A stretch of DNA of 64,000 nt from Triplophysa rosa (lineage: Eukaryota > Chordata > Actinopteri > Cypriniformes > Nemacheilidae), in NCBI RefSeq assembly GCF_024868665.1, contig NC_079908.1, positions 6,660,466 to 6,724,465 on the forward strand, read 5' to 3'. Of this stretch, positions 33,691 to 45,029 are shown in pieces (the first letter of the stretch is position 1; the number at the start of each line of letters is the position of its first letter). A program made the position numbers and the translations under genes. The notes beneath the pieces are model-generated. The model had not been told where the DNA came from and did no database searches. It saw nothing but the letters and a program-made list of their open reading frames with translations.

Positions 33691-34770
33691 TTAAACCTAA
33701 AGTTTTTTAAATAGAAAATCTAAATCACTTCTAGACAATTTCTGTAAATACATTTTGTACTGATATATAGGCCTTATTTGTGACAACTAGCCCTGGTTTC
33801 TCATACATCAAAAGAGACATGTTCATATTTTTTGATGTAGAAAAATCTGGTCAAATTTTATCTGCAAAGCTCACAGTAAACAAAATTTTGCTCATTGCTA
33901 TTATTCATGTGCTACTTTACGGACTCCTATTTTGATGTCTCTGACACAAACTTGTATTAAAACGATATCTCCAAAATACCAGATATTTTACCATTCATTT
34001 CCGAATACAAATGTGGAACATTGTGTTTTCAAGTGGCTTCAGCCACGTATATTCAACAATAATGTTCCCTGGGTATTTCTTCAGGCACAACGAGAAAAGA
34101 TTCCAAAGTCCAACAGCTCAGCAAGCTGGAAAAAAGTCAATTTCCGTTTCCATCGTGGTCACCCCTATTTCAGCCTTCATTTCCTCTTTTTCCCACAAAA
34201 TCGCTCACAAAGTATAAAGAGCCCTGGATCCCAACAGCCCATCTGATAGGAAAAAAGGTAAAAGCAAAACCTATAACATTCATCCGTTCATATTAATCCA
34301 GGACAAAAAGAGGGAGAGCTTTGATCTGAAAAAGAAAAGTGATGCAGGTTGATGTAGCTTTTCTGAGCATCCCCGGGAAAACGTCGGCCGTATTACGAGA
34401 GCTCTTTAATCTCCTGCATGTTTCTCTGCAGCTGCCAGCAGAAAGCCTTTTCAACCTGTACACTTTGCATACATACTTGAAGACTTTTTTCTTGTCTTTG
34501 TCATGTGGTTTAGGTTTTAAAGTTTTATTGCATCTAATATGTTCGCACTCCAGCATCTCATTATGTAGCATTTCAGACTATGATATATGAAGATGTGGCT
34601 TTCTTTTCTTTATGAGAGCATGGATGGCATTCAAAACAAAATTGCAAAATAATTATAATTTGATTATAAAGGAGCAGCCTCCATGGATAGAAAACAGGTA
34701 AAAACCGCCAGAAATTATTATATTATATATTATATTAACTTTTGTCTGTCCAAATGTCTATTTTTCTGTA
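33691..34770. other. No gene seen; spacer
   Basis: A 104-codon frame (33932-34246) and others overlap each other without domains. No repeat boundary was recognised. Confidence 0.35.
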
Positions 34771-34885
34771 TAATAATAATAATAATGTACTGTATGTATA
34801 ATAATAATAACAACAATAATTATGTTATTATTATTATTAATAAATATAATGATGATGATTACGATAATACATAATAATAATAATA
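34771..34885. repeat. (AAT)n-type microsatellite cluster
   Basis: Two or more blocks of ATAATA and TTATTA trinucleotides (about 34771-34815 and 34820-34885) with intervening GATGATGATTACG. Confidence 0.9.
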
Positions 34886-36357
34886 GATATTTTTCATGCC
34901 ATTACACGGCAGTTTGCTCACTGAACTGTCTCTCTTTTTAATGCAGATTTTTAGTTCTGGATGGAAGATAGATTGTATTTTAATGACACACCATCCACTA
35001 TAAATATCTGGTTAGGGCTTGTTAGTTTTCTCATTGAGTCGCTCACTGTTTAAAGGACAGCGGGCCTTCCTCAAGCACCCTGGGGATGCGTGCGCTAAAC
35101 ATTTACTGCTACATTGATTTTGCATCATAGTCCACAGCGCTGTAACAACAGTTTACTGGTCACTGCAAATATCAAGCAGTCAGTGCATCAAATGGCAGCG
35201 TTCCATGCGATGTTTAACATGTCAAAAAGGCTACTGTGGCATTTGTGCAGCTGTGGGTTGAATCTCATCTCAGAATATATCTCTACACGCTGCCCACGCG
35301 TGAACATTCTTATTCACATTTCACATGCGCTTTTATTAAAAGCAAGTTACAGTGCTTTCAAGTTCTTGTTATCCAACAAAAGCTTAAAACATTGTTTCAT
35401 GCTCACTGTTTAACGTTTATGCTTATGGGTTACATATCACTGGATTGATTAATTATAGGCTATTTTACTTTTTACATTTGTAATATAATTCACATGGATT
35501 TGCATTTTAATCCATTTTTGCATTTGTGGACGGCACAAACCAGCATGCGTACAGGTAATATTTGATCAAAATTGATACTAAAGCTGGCCTCAGACTACAG
35601 GATTTAAAAAATCCTGACCGATTAGGAAATCTGGTTGTAGCACACACATAAGGAGAATCTTGACATATTCTCTTATTTAAAATCTTAAACATGCTCATAC
35701 TAAAAGATTTAAAACTCTTGGCGCCTCACAAACTACAGGAGAATATTAAGATTACCGTACCAGTGGACACGCGCATCACGTCATCTGCTCACCAGGAACC
35801 GGATGTAAACATGTAATGTATATGTTGTGACATGAGGGCATAGTGGTAGTCAAGCGTTCATTTAGAAGTAATAATAATTTGCTTTGTAACTGTGTACACT
35901 TCACTTAAGTGATATAATTTAAGGTCGATTAAATGCACATGATCAGAACACAGCTGCAGCTATTGATTATTTTTGTAATCGTGTATTCTACTGATTTTTC
36001 CATCGATTAATCGGGTATTCAGATAATAAATACTTTTTCTTTATTAAAGAGCAATACTAAATATACAAGAGAAAATAAGACAGGTCTCTTAAAATGAACA
36101 ACTAATTTGTTTACTTTTTAGAACAAAAATATTATTTTTTGCTGAAATTGCATACATTAATATCTGTGAAAAGTTAACCCATTTAATACATTCCATTGCC
36201 ATATTACATTCAAAATGCAATATAATACAAATGTATAAATAAGAAACATTAATAAAACAGAAAGAATAACTTCAAAGGTAAACAACTAACTTCAGCTTAT
36301 GCATGATGCATTTAGTTTATCTAAATTAGTTTTAGTTTCTTTTTTTTCACTAATAAA
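34886..36357. other. No gene seen; AT-rich spacer with hAT traces
   Basis: Around 35980-36060 the words TTGTAATCGTGTATTCTAC and CATCGATTAATCGGG resemble a hAT terminus, but no partner end is present. Around 35585-35640 GCTGGCCTCAGACTACAGG may be a MITE end. The final bases are the target duplication of the next element. Confidence 0.35.
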
Positions 36358-36704
36358 TAGGGCTGTCAAACGATTAATCGTGATTAATCACATCCAGAAT
36401 AAACATTTGTGTTTACATAATATATGCCAGTGTTCTGTGCATATTATTTTTTTTATTTATAAACACATACACATGAATGCATATATTTAAGAAAAATATA
36501 AAATATAACTATTAATAAACTTTTATTTACAATTTCAATTATTGGTAAATATAAATTAATACATTTAAAATTTATAGACAAGTATGTGTATGTTTTGTCT
36601 TTATAAATACAAAATTAATATGCACAGTACACAGATATATATTATGTAAACACAAACCTTTATTCTGGATGCGATTAATCGCGATTAATCGTTTGACAGC
36701 CGTA
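36358..36704. mobile_element. 347-bp hAT MITE with perfect 8-bp TSD
   Basis: The ends TAGGGCTGTCAAACGATTAA and TTAATCGTTTGACAGCCGTA are inverse with one mismatch, and CTAATAAA is duplicated at 36350-36357 and 36705-36712. The inversion continues into TCCAGAATAAAC/TTTATTCTGGATG and ACATAATATATG/ATATATTATGT. AT-rich core; noncoding. Confidence 0.92.
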
Positions 36705-36766
36705 CTAATAAATAGTCATATATTTGTCCACATAAAATACAGAGTTAACCGGACTTTTATCTTGGC

Positions 36767-37108
36767 TGTCACGGTCCTGCCTTCCTGGTTCTGTATCTCT
36801 AGTCGTGTGGCAGGATCGGGACAGAGCCCTTAGGTTATATGTGAGAAGGCCATGAGATGTTTATGTTTTTGACATCTCATGTGTTTTCTCGTGTCTCGTC
36901 ATTAGCCCCGCCCCTCTCGTTTTGTGTATTTCCTCCCTGCCGTGTCTGATGTTTCCCACCTGCCCTGTGTCATTATCCCTCGTTTGTCTTACCCTATTTA
37001 ATGCCCTCTTGTTTCATTGTCCTGTGCTCTTGCGTTGTATGTATACGTTTGGTCTGTGTACTGTTTTGTGATATCCACCTTGTCCAGCGTTCCTGTTCCC
37101 AGCCTTGC
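36767..37108 (+). mobile_element. LTR fragment, 3'-truncated
   Basis: Begins TGTCACGGTCCTGCCTTCC and follows the LTR at 24110 closely through the GGCAGGATCGGGAC stem and the CCCTATTTAATGCCC promoter-like box. Homology is lost near 37108, where a mariner-type fragment begins. No target duplication can be assigned. Confidence 0.8.
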
Positions 37109-37505
37109 CCAGTGTTGCTCTCACAACACCTGAGCAGTGCCACAGACTGATCGACTTCATGCCACGCCGCATTGCTGCAGTAATTCAGGCAAAAGGAGCC
37201 CCAACTAAGTATTGAGTGCTGTACATGCTCATACTTTTCATGTTCATACTTTTCAGTTGGCCAAGATTTCTAAAAATCCTTTCTTTGTATTGGTCTTAAG
37301 TAATATTCTAATTTTCTGAGATACTGAATTTGGGATTTTCATTAGTTGTCAGTTATAATCATCAAATTAAAAGAAATAAACATTTGAAATATATCAGTCT
37401 GTGTGTAATGAATGAATATAATATACAAGTTTCACTTTTTGAATGGAATTAGTGAAATAAATCAACTTTTTGATGATATTCTAATTATATGACCAGCACC
37501 TGTAT
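37109..37505 (+). mobile_element. 3' end of a Tc1/mariner transposon
   Basis: Contains the last ~30 codons of a transposase (37123-37215) followed by about 290 bp of AT-rich 3' region ending ATATGACCAGCACCTGTA, the inverted terminus of a fish mariner-like family. The 5' part of the element is missing. It abuts a truncated LTR, so a deletion or recombination joined the two. Confidence 0.8.
37123..37215 (+). pseudogene. Tc1/mariner transposase C-terminus
   Basis: The frame reads ...PEQCHRLIDFMPRRIAAV, then IQAKGAPTKY and a TGA stop at 37213-37215. The MPRRI-AVI-AKGAPTKY ending is characteristic of this Tc1/mariner transposase group. The catalytic DD-D/E core is absent, so it is a nonfunctional tail of about 30 residues. 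Confidence 0.8.
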
Positions 37506-38322
37506 ATATCTTTTTTTTTCAGATTGCCCTCATTAAAATTAGAGAGCAGACTTCAATACAGATGAAGTTTGGAGTGGAGGCGACTGAACGAGACCTTTGT
37601 AGCACAAGGCCAAACATATTCACCCTTTCCTCCTACTTTGACACTTCGACTTACTTGCTGAATAGTTTCTACACGAGTAATTGGGTTAGGGCAAGGAAAA
37701 CGATCAGACACCTGTGCTGAATCAAAATGGCCATAGTGCTTAAAAAAAGTGTTTACACAGCCCAGCGCTAATAATGAGCCCTGCGGAAGATAATTAGAGT
37801 TCAGTAAAACGCTCTTAGTTAGTCAAAACCTGTTTGTTTGCCAGATGTATGAAGTTACTGAGTTCAAGTACTGTACATTGTTAGTCCAGTGCTCTGGCTT
37901 TATCTCATTTTGCGGCTTTCATTTGAACAATGAAGTAAGACTTAATACGCAGTGGAAACCACTAAGCTAATACAGTCACGTCTGTCGTAAATGAAGAGTT
38001 TTTTTACTGTGTATTCCAAGTAATATCAATCAAACTGCATTTGATGAAGTAATATTAATAATAACCAGTTAACTAAATAACGAACTAACACAATAATACA
38101 AAATAAAAACATGATAACATAATAAAAAAATTAAAACTCTTAAACTCTTAAAAAACAAACTCGTAAACTTCATATACCTGTGTGTGTGTGGGCCACACTG
38201 GCCAGGAGTTAATTGATAGCTATGGCTAGTGGCTATTTAAATATTTTTTATATTTATATTAATATTTTATTATATACCTGTATTAAATAAACAATTTGGT
38301 GAATTTTATAATGTTCACTTTA
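37506..38322. other. No gene seen; AT-rich spacer
   Basis: No coding or complete repeat recognised. Short TG-rich tract near 38178-38190. Confidence 0.35.
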
Positions 38323-38326
38323 TTAA

Positions 38327-39082
38327 AGGGGGGCTGTAACGTTGTTTCATGCATTCTGACTTATTTACACTGTTAAACGTGCTGTCTTCTCATGCTTGAC
38401 ATGGTCAACTTGTCAAAAAACGAGTTAGATGTATGACGTAGTATTTCTGTGCTCGATACACTCCCTCAGCATTCGTATAGGTTTCAGAAAGTTTTTTTCG
38501 AAAACGAAAATCTGTTTAGTAACAAATTTTGTTAGTCCCTTATTGGGCAATTCTCCCGGAAAAGCACGCCCATGGTAAGGCGAAAGAAATAGCCCGCCCA
38601 CATGTCAACCGACGAGCGATAGGAAGACCCGCTTACCATCAAGATTGGCTGCGCTGTGGGCCTGCAGCTACAGCTCGTTACTCTTGCGATAGTGAGAGAA
38701 GTTGAGGTGTTTGTTTGTTCACAGCATTTTAGTGATGGATGTTATATAAACGGTGGATATAACGCTGGATTTGGAGATCGTTTGAAACTGATAGATGACG
38801 CGGTCTCAGCGCTAAAAGATGCCTAACATGAACTGCGCGTGGTAAGTGAAACTGAGTCTTAAGTCTGTGTTTTGTTGTCAATGGGTGCGCACATGCTTTA
38901 GTTCCGCCTCCCCATCCCCCCGCACGCGACGTATGTTTTCAGAAATAATCGTACAGCTTTATCTGTCTCTTATAAATGTGATCAAACTAAAGACTCTACG
39001 GATATTTGAAGGGTACGATACTATTCTGTAAGTACTCAAGATTAACATGAGATGTGCAGAAACTGTCTGAGTTATGTCCACT
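38327..39082. mobile_element. TTAA-flanked element (AGGGGGGCTGTAACG end)
   Basis: TTAA occurs at 38323-38326 and 39083-39086. The ends AGGGGGGCTGTAAC and GAGTTATGTCCACT are partly inverse, and the right part (AAACTAAAGACTCTACGG, GTACTCAAGATTAACATGAG) matches a repeat that I know from cyprinids with C-rich TTAA ends. The 61-codon frame inside is not convincing. Same target preference as the families at 1703 and 16495, but no terminal homology. Confidence 0.55.
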
Positions 39083-40071
39083 TTAAAATAAAAAACTATT
39101 TGTTAAATGGGTAACTTTGTTGCATTTGAGTTTAGCCAAGTAACGGTTCTTCTATTGGCAACTCAAAATAATACTGGCTAGACATACTTTCAAATGTAAT
39201 TTACCTGTTATTTCTTTTGGTTGTTTTCAGAAATAATCTCCAGGGACTCTATTCGTTGCAGATGTGCACCAGAAGTTAAGTTCAGGTAGGGCTGGACGAT
39301 ATGACCAAAATTGATATTGAAATATATTTTTTAATTTCGTTCGATACGATATAATTCCGATAACGATATGAACAATATTACAAAAAGCAAAATGTAAGAT
39401 ATAAGTTGAGAGAGCCCTCTAATATGAACAATAAAATGCTGATCAAAATCGTTCGAGATGCCAGCAGTGTGCAAAGCTACATATGATAAGAATAAAATCT
39501 TTGTGTATAGGACTGTGCCCTTACCTTCTGTGAGTATCAAATATTAGAATCATGTTACCAATAAAAGAAAGAATAACTTCTCCAAATGTGCTTCAAAGCA
39601 TAATTACATAACTTCAAAATGTGCTTTAAAGCATGGACGTATCTTCAAAGATAGGTTTTATAAATGAATATACGGACAAAAATGATCAATGTAAACTTAA
39701 ACTAGAGATTTATACAGGGGCACGATGGAGTGCCGCTCCATAACACCAGTAGCCGCGGAGCAGAGCGAGGGCTCAGACCCGGACGTGATGTATATTGAAA
39801 TATCGAAAATGTGTTTAAAAATCATATCACCGCTATCAAAATTAATTATATCGTGATAGATATTGTTATCAAATTATTAGGGGTGGATAAAAAAATCTAT
39901 TCACATATGAATCGTGATTCAGTTCTTTAGCAATTATTATCAATTCACAGATTTCAAAAAATAGATTTTCTAGTCAATATAACAATTGTTGATGTTGTCG
40001 GAACAAAAAGGCGGAACTCAACTTAAGAGAGGTGCAGCACCCAGACAGTCGAGAGACCGCACACCTCAACA

Positions 40072-40281
40072 GTGATGGCAAAGGTAAAAGAAATACAACC
40101 CGTCCTATTTTTAGAGGGCAAGTGTTTGGAAATACTTCGGATTTTATCAACTCTTGGTAAGAAAGAGCTTGACAAGACGAATGCAATATGCAAGCTTTGT
40201 AAAGCGAAGGTGAGGTATTTTGGGAACACTTCAAACGTAAGGACTCACATTGAATGCCATCATTCCAGCAAAATGGAATAA
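40072..40281 (+). pseudogene. hAT transposase N-terminus with BED-type zinc finger
   Basis: The 69-codon frame contains NAICKLCKAKVRYFGNTSN followed by HIECHHSS. The C-x2-C ... H-x4-H spacing with GNTSN-R-H is the BED zinc finger found at the start of hAT transposases, which binds the element ends. The frame stops right after the finger; only AT-rich DNA follows, so dimerisation and catalytic parts are deleted. ATG at 40072 or 40075 could be the start. Confidence 0.75.
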
Positions 40282-40639
40282 AATCTAACCGTAAAATGGC
40301 TGTAACTCATGAATTCTTTGGAATACAGACCTACGGTTGGTCTCGTTTGAAAGAAGAAAATGAGCAGATTATTGCTAAAAAAAAGAAATCACAAAAATTG
40401 TTATGTTTATTGTAATAAAAAAACTATAAAAGATTTATGTTTTTCTTTTATACATTTTTTGTACAAGTTTTATGGATCAGGCCCAAAATTTCATAAGTAA
40501 AAGTCCCAAGGGTCACCAAGTGTTGTATCAAGTTTGGTCTTGATGCACCAAATTTTTTGAGTGTATTGAGTTTTTAGCTGCACTATTACAAAAATCCACT
40601 AGGGGGCTCATGTGCTTTCCATTGGTTTTAACAGACATT

Positions 40640-41269
40640 GACCACGTTTACATGGACGTCAGTATCAAATTATTTGCCTTATTCTGAGTAAGCTAATATT
40701 ACGATTAAGGTGTTTACATGAGTTGCTTTAAGAATATCCCTTTCATGTTCCCGTTTTACATGTTACACTACATAGTTCGATTAATGGCATACGTCATTAC
40801 GTCCCTAAGCGACGCCGTTTGACGTTCCCTCCATAATTGTATGTATCAACAAAGAGTTCATCTTCGCCATGGTACCACATACAGTTTTTTGGTATTCATT
40901 TATTTTCTAGAATTGTTGGCATCTTTCTTGTTTCCCGTTCGGACCAAAAATGTGCTTTCTTGCTTGAAGCCATGTTGTTTGCCGTAAAACGAAACGGCTG
41001 TCCACTGCCGCGCGCGTGTGTAACCTGTCGCAAAGTGCCACGAAAGTTCCTACGCACCGGTAATAGTGCGATTAAGCTGTGAACATGTCTATACCGCTCT
41101 TCGATAATGCGACTAAAATAGGAGTACTCCACCCGTCTTAATTCGATTTGTGTTTACTACGATTATGAGTTTAGATGGATTAAGATAATCAAAAAGCTCT
41201 GTTTACATGGTCCATTCTTAATCAGAGTATTGTCTTAATCGGATTATTGTTGTCCATGTAAACGTGGTC
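40640..41269. mobile_element. 630-bp MITE with 18-bp perfect TIRs, nested
   Basis: GACCACGTTTACATGGAC at the left and GTCCATGTAAACGTGGTC at the right are perfectly inverse. ATT directly flanks both ends (40637-40639, 41270-41272), a possible 3-bp duplication as in PIF/Harbinger-like elements. Inner words AATTATTTGCCTTATTC / GATTAAGACAATACTC-type are partly inverse. Frames on both strands around 40837-41132 mirror each other and lack domains. Confidence 0.8.
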
Positions 41270-41740
41270 ATTGAGATGCTTTACTTTTCCAATTAACAGA
41301 CAGAAAAAATACAAAAGCACAAAAACAATATATAAACAATAAATTTGTATGAAACTACTGTGATAAGTGAAAGAACATAAATATTTTAAGCACGCTCTTT
41401 TTAAAAAAGAAACAATTACTCTTCCTACATACATTATTCTATAAAAAGGTAATGAAATGTGTTTTCTAGAGACTTAGACCTTTCCAAAGATATAATGTTT
41501 GTCACAATAAGATAAGAATTCACATGCAAAATCTTGAAGTAAATCAGCTATCCCGAATACGGGACAGTGCCCGTTAAAGGGCTGAACATATATCAAATCA
41601 AATTTTGATGAAGAATCATCATTAAAAATGGAAAAACCGCGAATCGTTTTTTTTAATCAAATCGTGACCCCAAGAATCGATATGAATTGAATCGTGAGGT
41701 ACCAAAAGATTCCCACCCCTACAAATTATTGTCCTGCCCC

Positions 41741-42759
41741 GCAGTAACGTTTGTTTATGTTGTTGCTTTGAACCGTATATATTTGTGTACATTACGTCAA
41801 CAGCATGTGCAGCCTGAAATATTAACATACTGTGTTAACTTTTGTATAGTGCCTGTTGTTTTTTTCTTCCTTTTGCTTTTTTATGCATGTAAATGTACAT
41901 AATTTGCACCTTAACACATTTCAAATCATGTAGTTGGAGCAGTGCACCACATGTGTTCATTAGCTAAATTTTGTGTTCTAAATCCAAGATTGTGGAACAA
42001 TGTCTAAGCTTGTAGTTTGATCAAATAATAAGAATATGAAGAATGTGTTAAATAGCACAGCTTTTTGTGGTTCATTCACACTACAAATGGACATGGTCAT
42101 TTTAAATGCATCTGGAAATGGATCATTGCATTTAGGGATACATTTTGCCAAGTACTGCATATTAGTTTATTCAGATATTTCATGCGTTTAGGAAATTTGC
42201 ATACTGCATACAAAAATAACATTAGTATATTAGTGTATTATGTTTTTCCAAACCTAACATTCTGAAAATATTAAAAACGTGAATGCAAACTGCTCTGCTT
42301 TAAATTAAACACAACATATTGCTGCTATCAAAAAGATTAATTAAACTTTATTATTTTGTGTTCCATTAAATCTGTGATTTCAATTAATCGGTCCATATCC
42401 TGAAGTTAGGATTGTAGTTCATGAGGATCATGTGCCTGTCTCAATTAACTGAAATTCTCTGAGCCTTTGACAAGATGAGAAAGAATGTTATAATTAAATC
42501 CATATCTATTGTGACGCTGTCTGCCATACTGGCATATTTCTTTGTGGAGGACTGAAGGGTTTTTGGAGTGCACACAGCCTGAGAGTGCAAACGAGATTCA
42601 ATGTAGCCTGCCCTATGATGAAAGTGACTGTGTCAGTCAATTAAAAAAGTCATTTAATTTGTCACTTTAAAAGAAAACTTGGATTAAAGTGGCTTTTAAA
42701 GGTTTAGGAGAAAAGTTTAAAACTTAAACCTAATATCTTGACTTACAATATATAAATCA
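41741..42759. other. No gene seen; AT-rich spacer
   Basis: Short overlapping frames only and no repeat termini recognised before the DIRS boundary GTT at 42760. Confidence 0.4.
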
Positions 42760-42837
42760 GTTCCCCTTTCTGTCGGTCTCTCGACATTGTGTCAAACATG
42801 GGACGGCAGTAGACTGTCCCATAGCGTATCTACGCAT

Positions 42838-43436
42838 CAGCGTACAGAGGACGAGGTGTCAGTCACGGCATCGGATGGCGACTTCCTGGCATCAGATGCT
42901 GAGGATTCCATGGAACTCACGGCTACGGCCGGTCGAGCCCAGGACGAGTCTGACACGGAGATGACAGGCATGCTTTCCCGAGCCGCCGCGGGCCTCGAGT
43001 TACAGTGCACTGCACTGCCTTCCCCCGCAGCACTCACGGCTGGATTCTTGGGACCTGGAGAGCGCGGTGGCAAGCCGCGTTCCGCAACTGTACTTTTTTC
43101 CCAGGGGTGCATGAAGAGCTAACGAAGACCTGGAACTCCCCATTTTCGGCGTGTACATGTCAGACGAGCTCAGTCGCCCTGACTTCCTGCACCTGTGCCC
43201 ACAGACCGCCACCACCTGGAGGCACCGACCAAGGCTTCCTTCCAAGGCATGTAATTTTTCATCATCGCTGGTGTCGAAAGCTTACACTGCTGCGGGTCAA
43301 GCTGCTTAACCTTGCGCAGATGCGAGACGTCGAGAAAGTCCGCTTTCTCGATGCGCCCATCACGCAGGGTGGGCTGTTCGGTGACACTGTCGAGGACTTC
43401 TCCCAACAGTTTTCGATGATGAAGAAGCAGACTTAG
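42838..43436 (+). pseudogene. DIRS copy 2 gag-like gene, frameshifted
   Basis: The first frame is acidic (TEDEVSVTASDGDF, DAEDSMELT). After a frameshift near 43110 the conserved gag core follows: VHEELTKTWNSPFSA (about 43105-43160), then after a further gap VEKVRFLDAPITQGGLFGDT and VEDFSQQFSMMKKQT (43330-43434). These last motifs are, in my recollection, the most conserved part of DIRS gag-like proteins, which package the element RNA. Copy 1 lacks this region. Confidence 0.7.
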
Positions 43437-43664
43437 GCGATAAAGCACATTCTACCCGCCGCGACCCGGTCCCCTACAGGGCATCAAGGTCCCGGACGGT
43501 GTCTGCTTCCCAGCAGCCCTTCTCCTCCATTCTCCTGTCTTCCTCCGTTCCTCCTGCCCCGGCTCTGGTGCCCCCTTCTCAGGCGGCCCTGACAGGGACA
43601 GCCCAGGAAGGACAAGGACATCAGGCGCAGCTCCAACAAGTTCCTGCGTTGACCTGTAGCTCAT

Positions 43665-43935
43665 GGCTTGCAGGTTTTTGTGCTTACACCAGTCTAATTG
43701 GTTAACAAACCTTTTTTGTCTCCCAAAGCGATGCTTGGAGGCTGTTTCATGGATGGGTAGCTGTACCCAGATAATGTAATTTTTAATGTTATATATATAT
43801 ATATATATAAAAAATATTGTACAGCTGCTGTACTTTGAATGCAATACTTTGAATGCAATTTGTAAAAAGCGCTATAAAAATAAATTGGACTAATATTGTG
43901 TACATTCTGTTTGCATAGAACATAAAACTGAATAT

Positions 43936-43996
<61 letters not shown>
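43665..43996. repeat. Insertion in DIRS copy 2: LINE-like tail plus (TA)n(TG)n
   Basis: GC content drops sharply within the DIRS gag-to-pol region. The block holds a 3'-tail-like GTAAAAAGCGCTATAAAAAT at 43862 followed by AAATTGGACTA, as in L2-group LINEs and SINEs, and an (AT)n tract (43938-43973) running into (GT)n (43974-43995). Another (TA)n lies at 43791-43809. No target duplication was identified. Confidence 0.65.
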
Positions 43997-44019
43997 TTCT
44001 CACCAAGAGAGCTTCCTTC

Positions 44020-44999
44020 CTCCCTGGGCGTTTCCAGCATGCAGCAGCCTCTACCCGACGTTGCGTCATGTCAATCCCGCAGCCTTCAGCACTCTCCACT
44101 CGATGGTGCGTTGTGCAGCGAAGACTTTAGGCAGGTAAGTCAGCAAACCCACTCGTCTCCCCAGGGCTCCGTCCCTAGAGAGACAGCCGTGCTGCCAGCC
44201 ACAGAACCTCCCCCCACGGGGACGATGTTGCAGATCTCCCCACTAGTTCCTCTGTCACGGTATCTGGGGGCCTGGTCACAGCTCCCCAACCCGTCGCAGT
44301 GGCTAGTGAGGACGATCCGTCTCGGCTACGCGATCCAGTTCGCTAGGTGTCTGCCCACGTTTCGGGGCATTCTGTTCACCTCGGTGCGAGGCCAGAATGC
44401 TCCCTTGCTTCGGGCAGAGGTTGCCACCCTTCTGGCGAAGGGAGCGATCGAGCCCGTCCCTCTAGCCGAGATGTCTTCGGGGTTTTACAGCCAGTACTTC
44501 ATCATCCCCAAGAAAGGTGGGGGGGCTGCTCCCCATCTTGGATCTGCGCACTCTGAACAAGAACCCTTCAGAATGTTGACGCAGAAGCACATCCTGATGT
44601 CTGTCCGACATCAGGATTGGTTCGTGGTGATCGACCTGAAGGACGCGTACTTTCATGTGTCGATTCTTTGACGGCACAGACCGTTTCTTTGCTTTGCCTT
44701 CGGGGGTCGAGCATACCAGCACCTCGACCGATTGGGCCTACAGGTCAACTGGGACAATATCAAGCTCTCACCTGCGCAGAGCACCTCTTATCTCGGTATG
44801 GAATTGGACTCTGTTACAATGACAGTGCGCCTCACCACCGAGCGTGCCCAGTCAATGCTGCACTGTCTGACCCTCGTCAGGTGGCACTCGGCAGTCCCGC
44901 TGAAACATTTTCAGAGGCTCCTGGGGTATATGGCGTCCTCGAGGCGTATTCACATCACGTCTCACTGCCGTCGCACCCTAGCCCCTTGGACAGACATGT
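44020..44999 (+). pseudogene. DIRS copy 2 reverse transcriptase, YLDD deleted
   Basis: The frame to 44671 encodes PLSRYLGAWSQLPNPSQWL, LLAKGAIEPVPLAEM, YFIIPKKGG and motif A as VIDLKDAYFHVSIL, then a stop. Downstream, GRAYQ-type sequence is joined at about 44721 directly to HLDRLGLQVNWDN; compared with copy 1, about 175 bp containing motif B and the catalytic YLDD are deleted. The connection region SYLGMELDSVTMTVRL and FQRLLGYMASS continues in the 44732 frame. An internal RPILDL-to-NRHLHKL part is also out of frame. Inactive. Confidence 0.85.
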
Positions 45000-45029
45000 C
45001 CTTCCTCCGGGCTGGAGTCCCGATTGGGC

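Larger units (their letters stand above)
39878..41721 (+). mobile_element. hAT element with perfect 8-bp TSD and BED-finger remnant
   Basis: The ends TAGGGGTGGATAAAAAAATC and AAAGATTCCCACCCCTA are inverse, with CAAATTAT at 39870-39877 and 41722-41729. Subterminal words GAATCGTGATTCAG and GAATTGAATCGTGAGG repeat the symmetry. It carries a transposase N-terminal remnant (40072-40281) and a nested 630-bp MITE (40640-41269). The catalytic region of the transposase is gone. Confidence 0.92.
39287..41740. mobile_element. hAT remnant (TAGGGCTGGACG end) hosting a younger hAT
   Basis: The left end TAGGGCTGGACGATATGACC and the right sequence ATCGTGATAGATATTGTTAT (39850-39869) followed, after the nested insertion, by TTGTCCTGCCCC (41729-41740) make an inverse pair with some decay. 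No 8-bp duplication was found. The younger hAT at 39878-41721 splits it at CAAATTAT. Confidence 0.65.

Noticed and set aside
43973..44020. Start of the copy 2 reverse transcriptase frame in (GT)n
   Set aside because: The first ~15 residues are cysteine/valine from the microsatellite. The true homology begins downstream, so the ATG at 43973 is not a real start.
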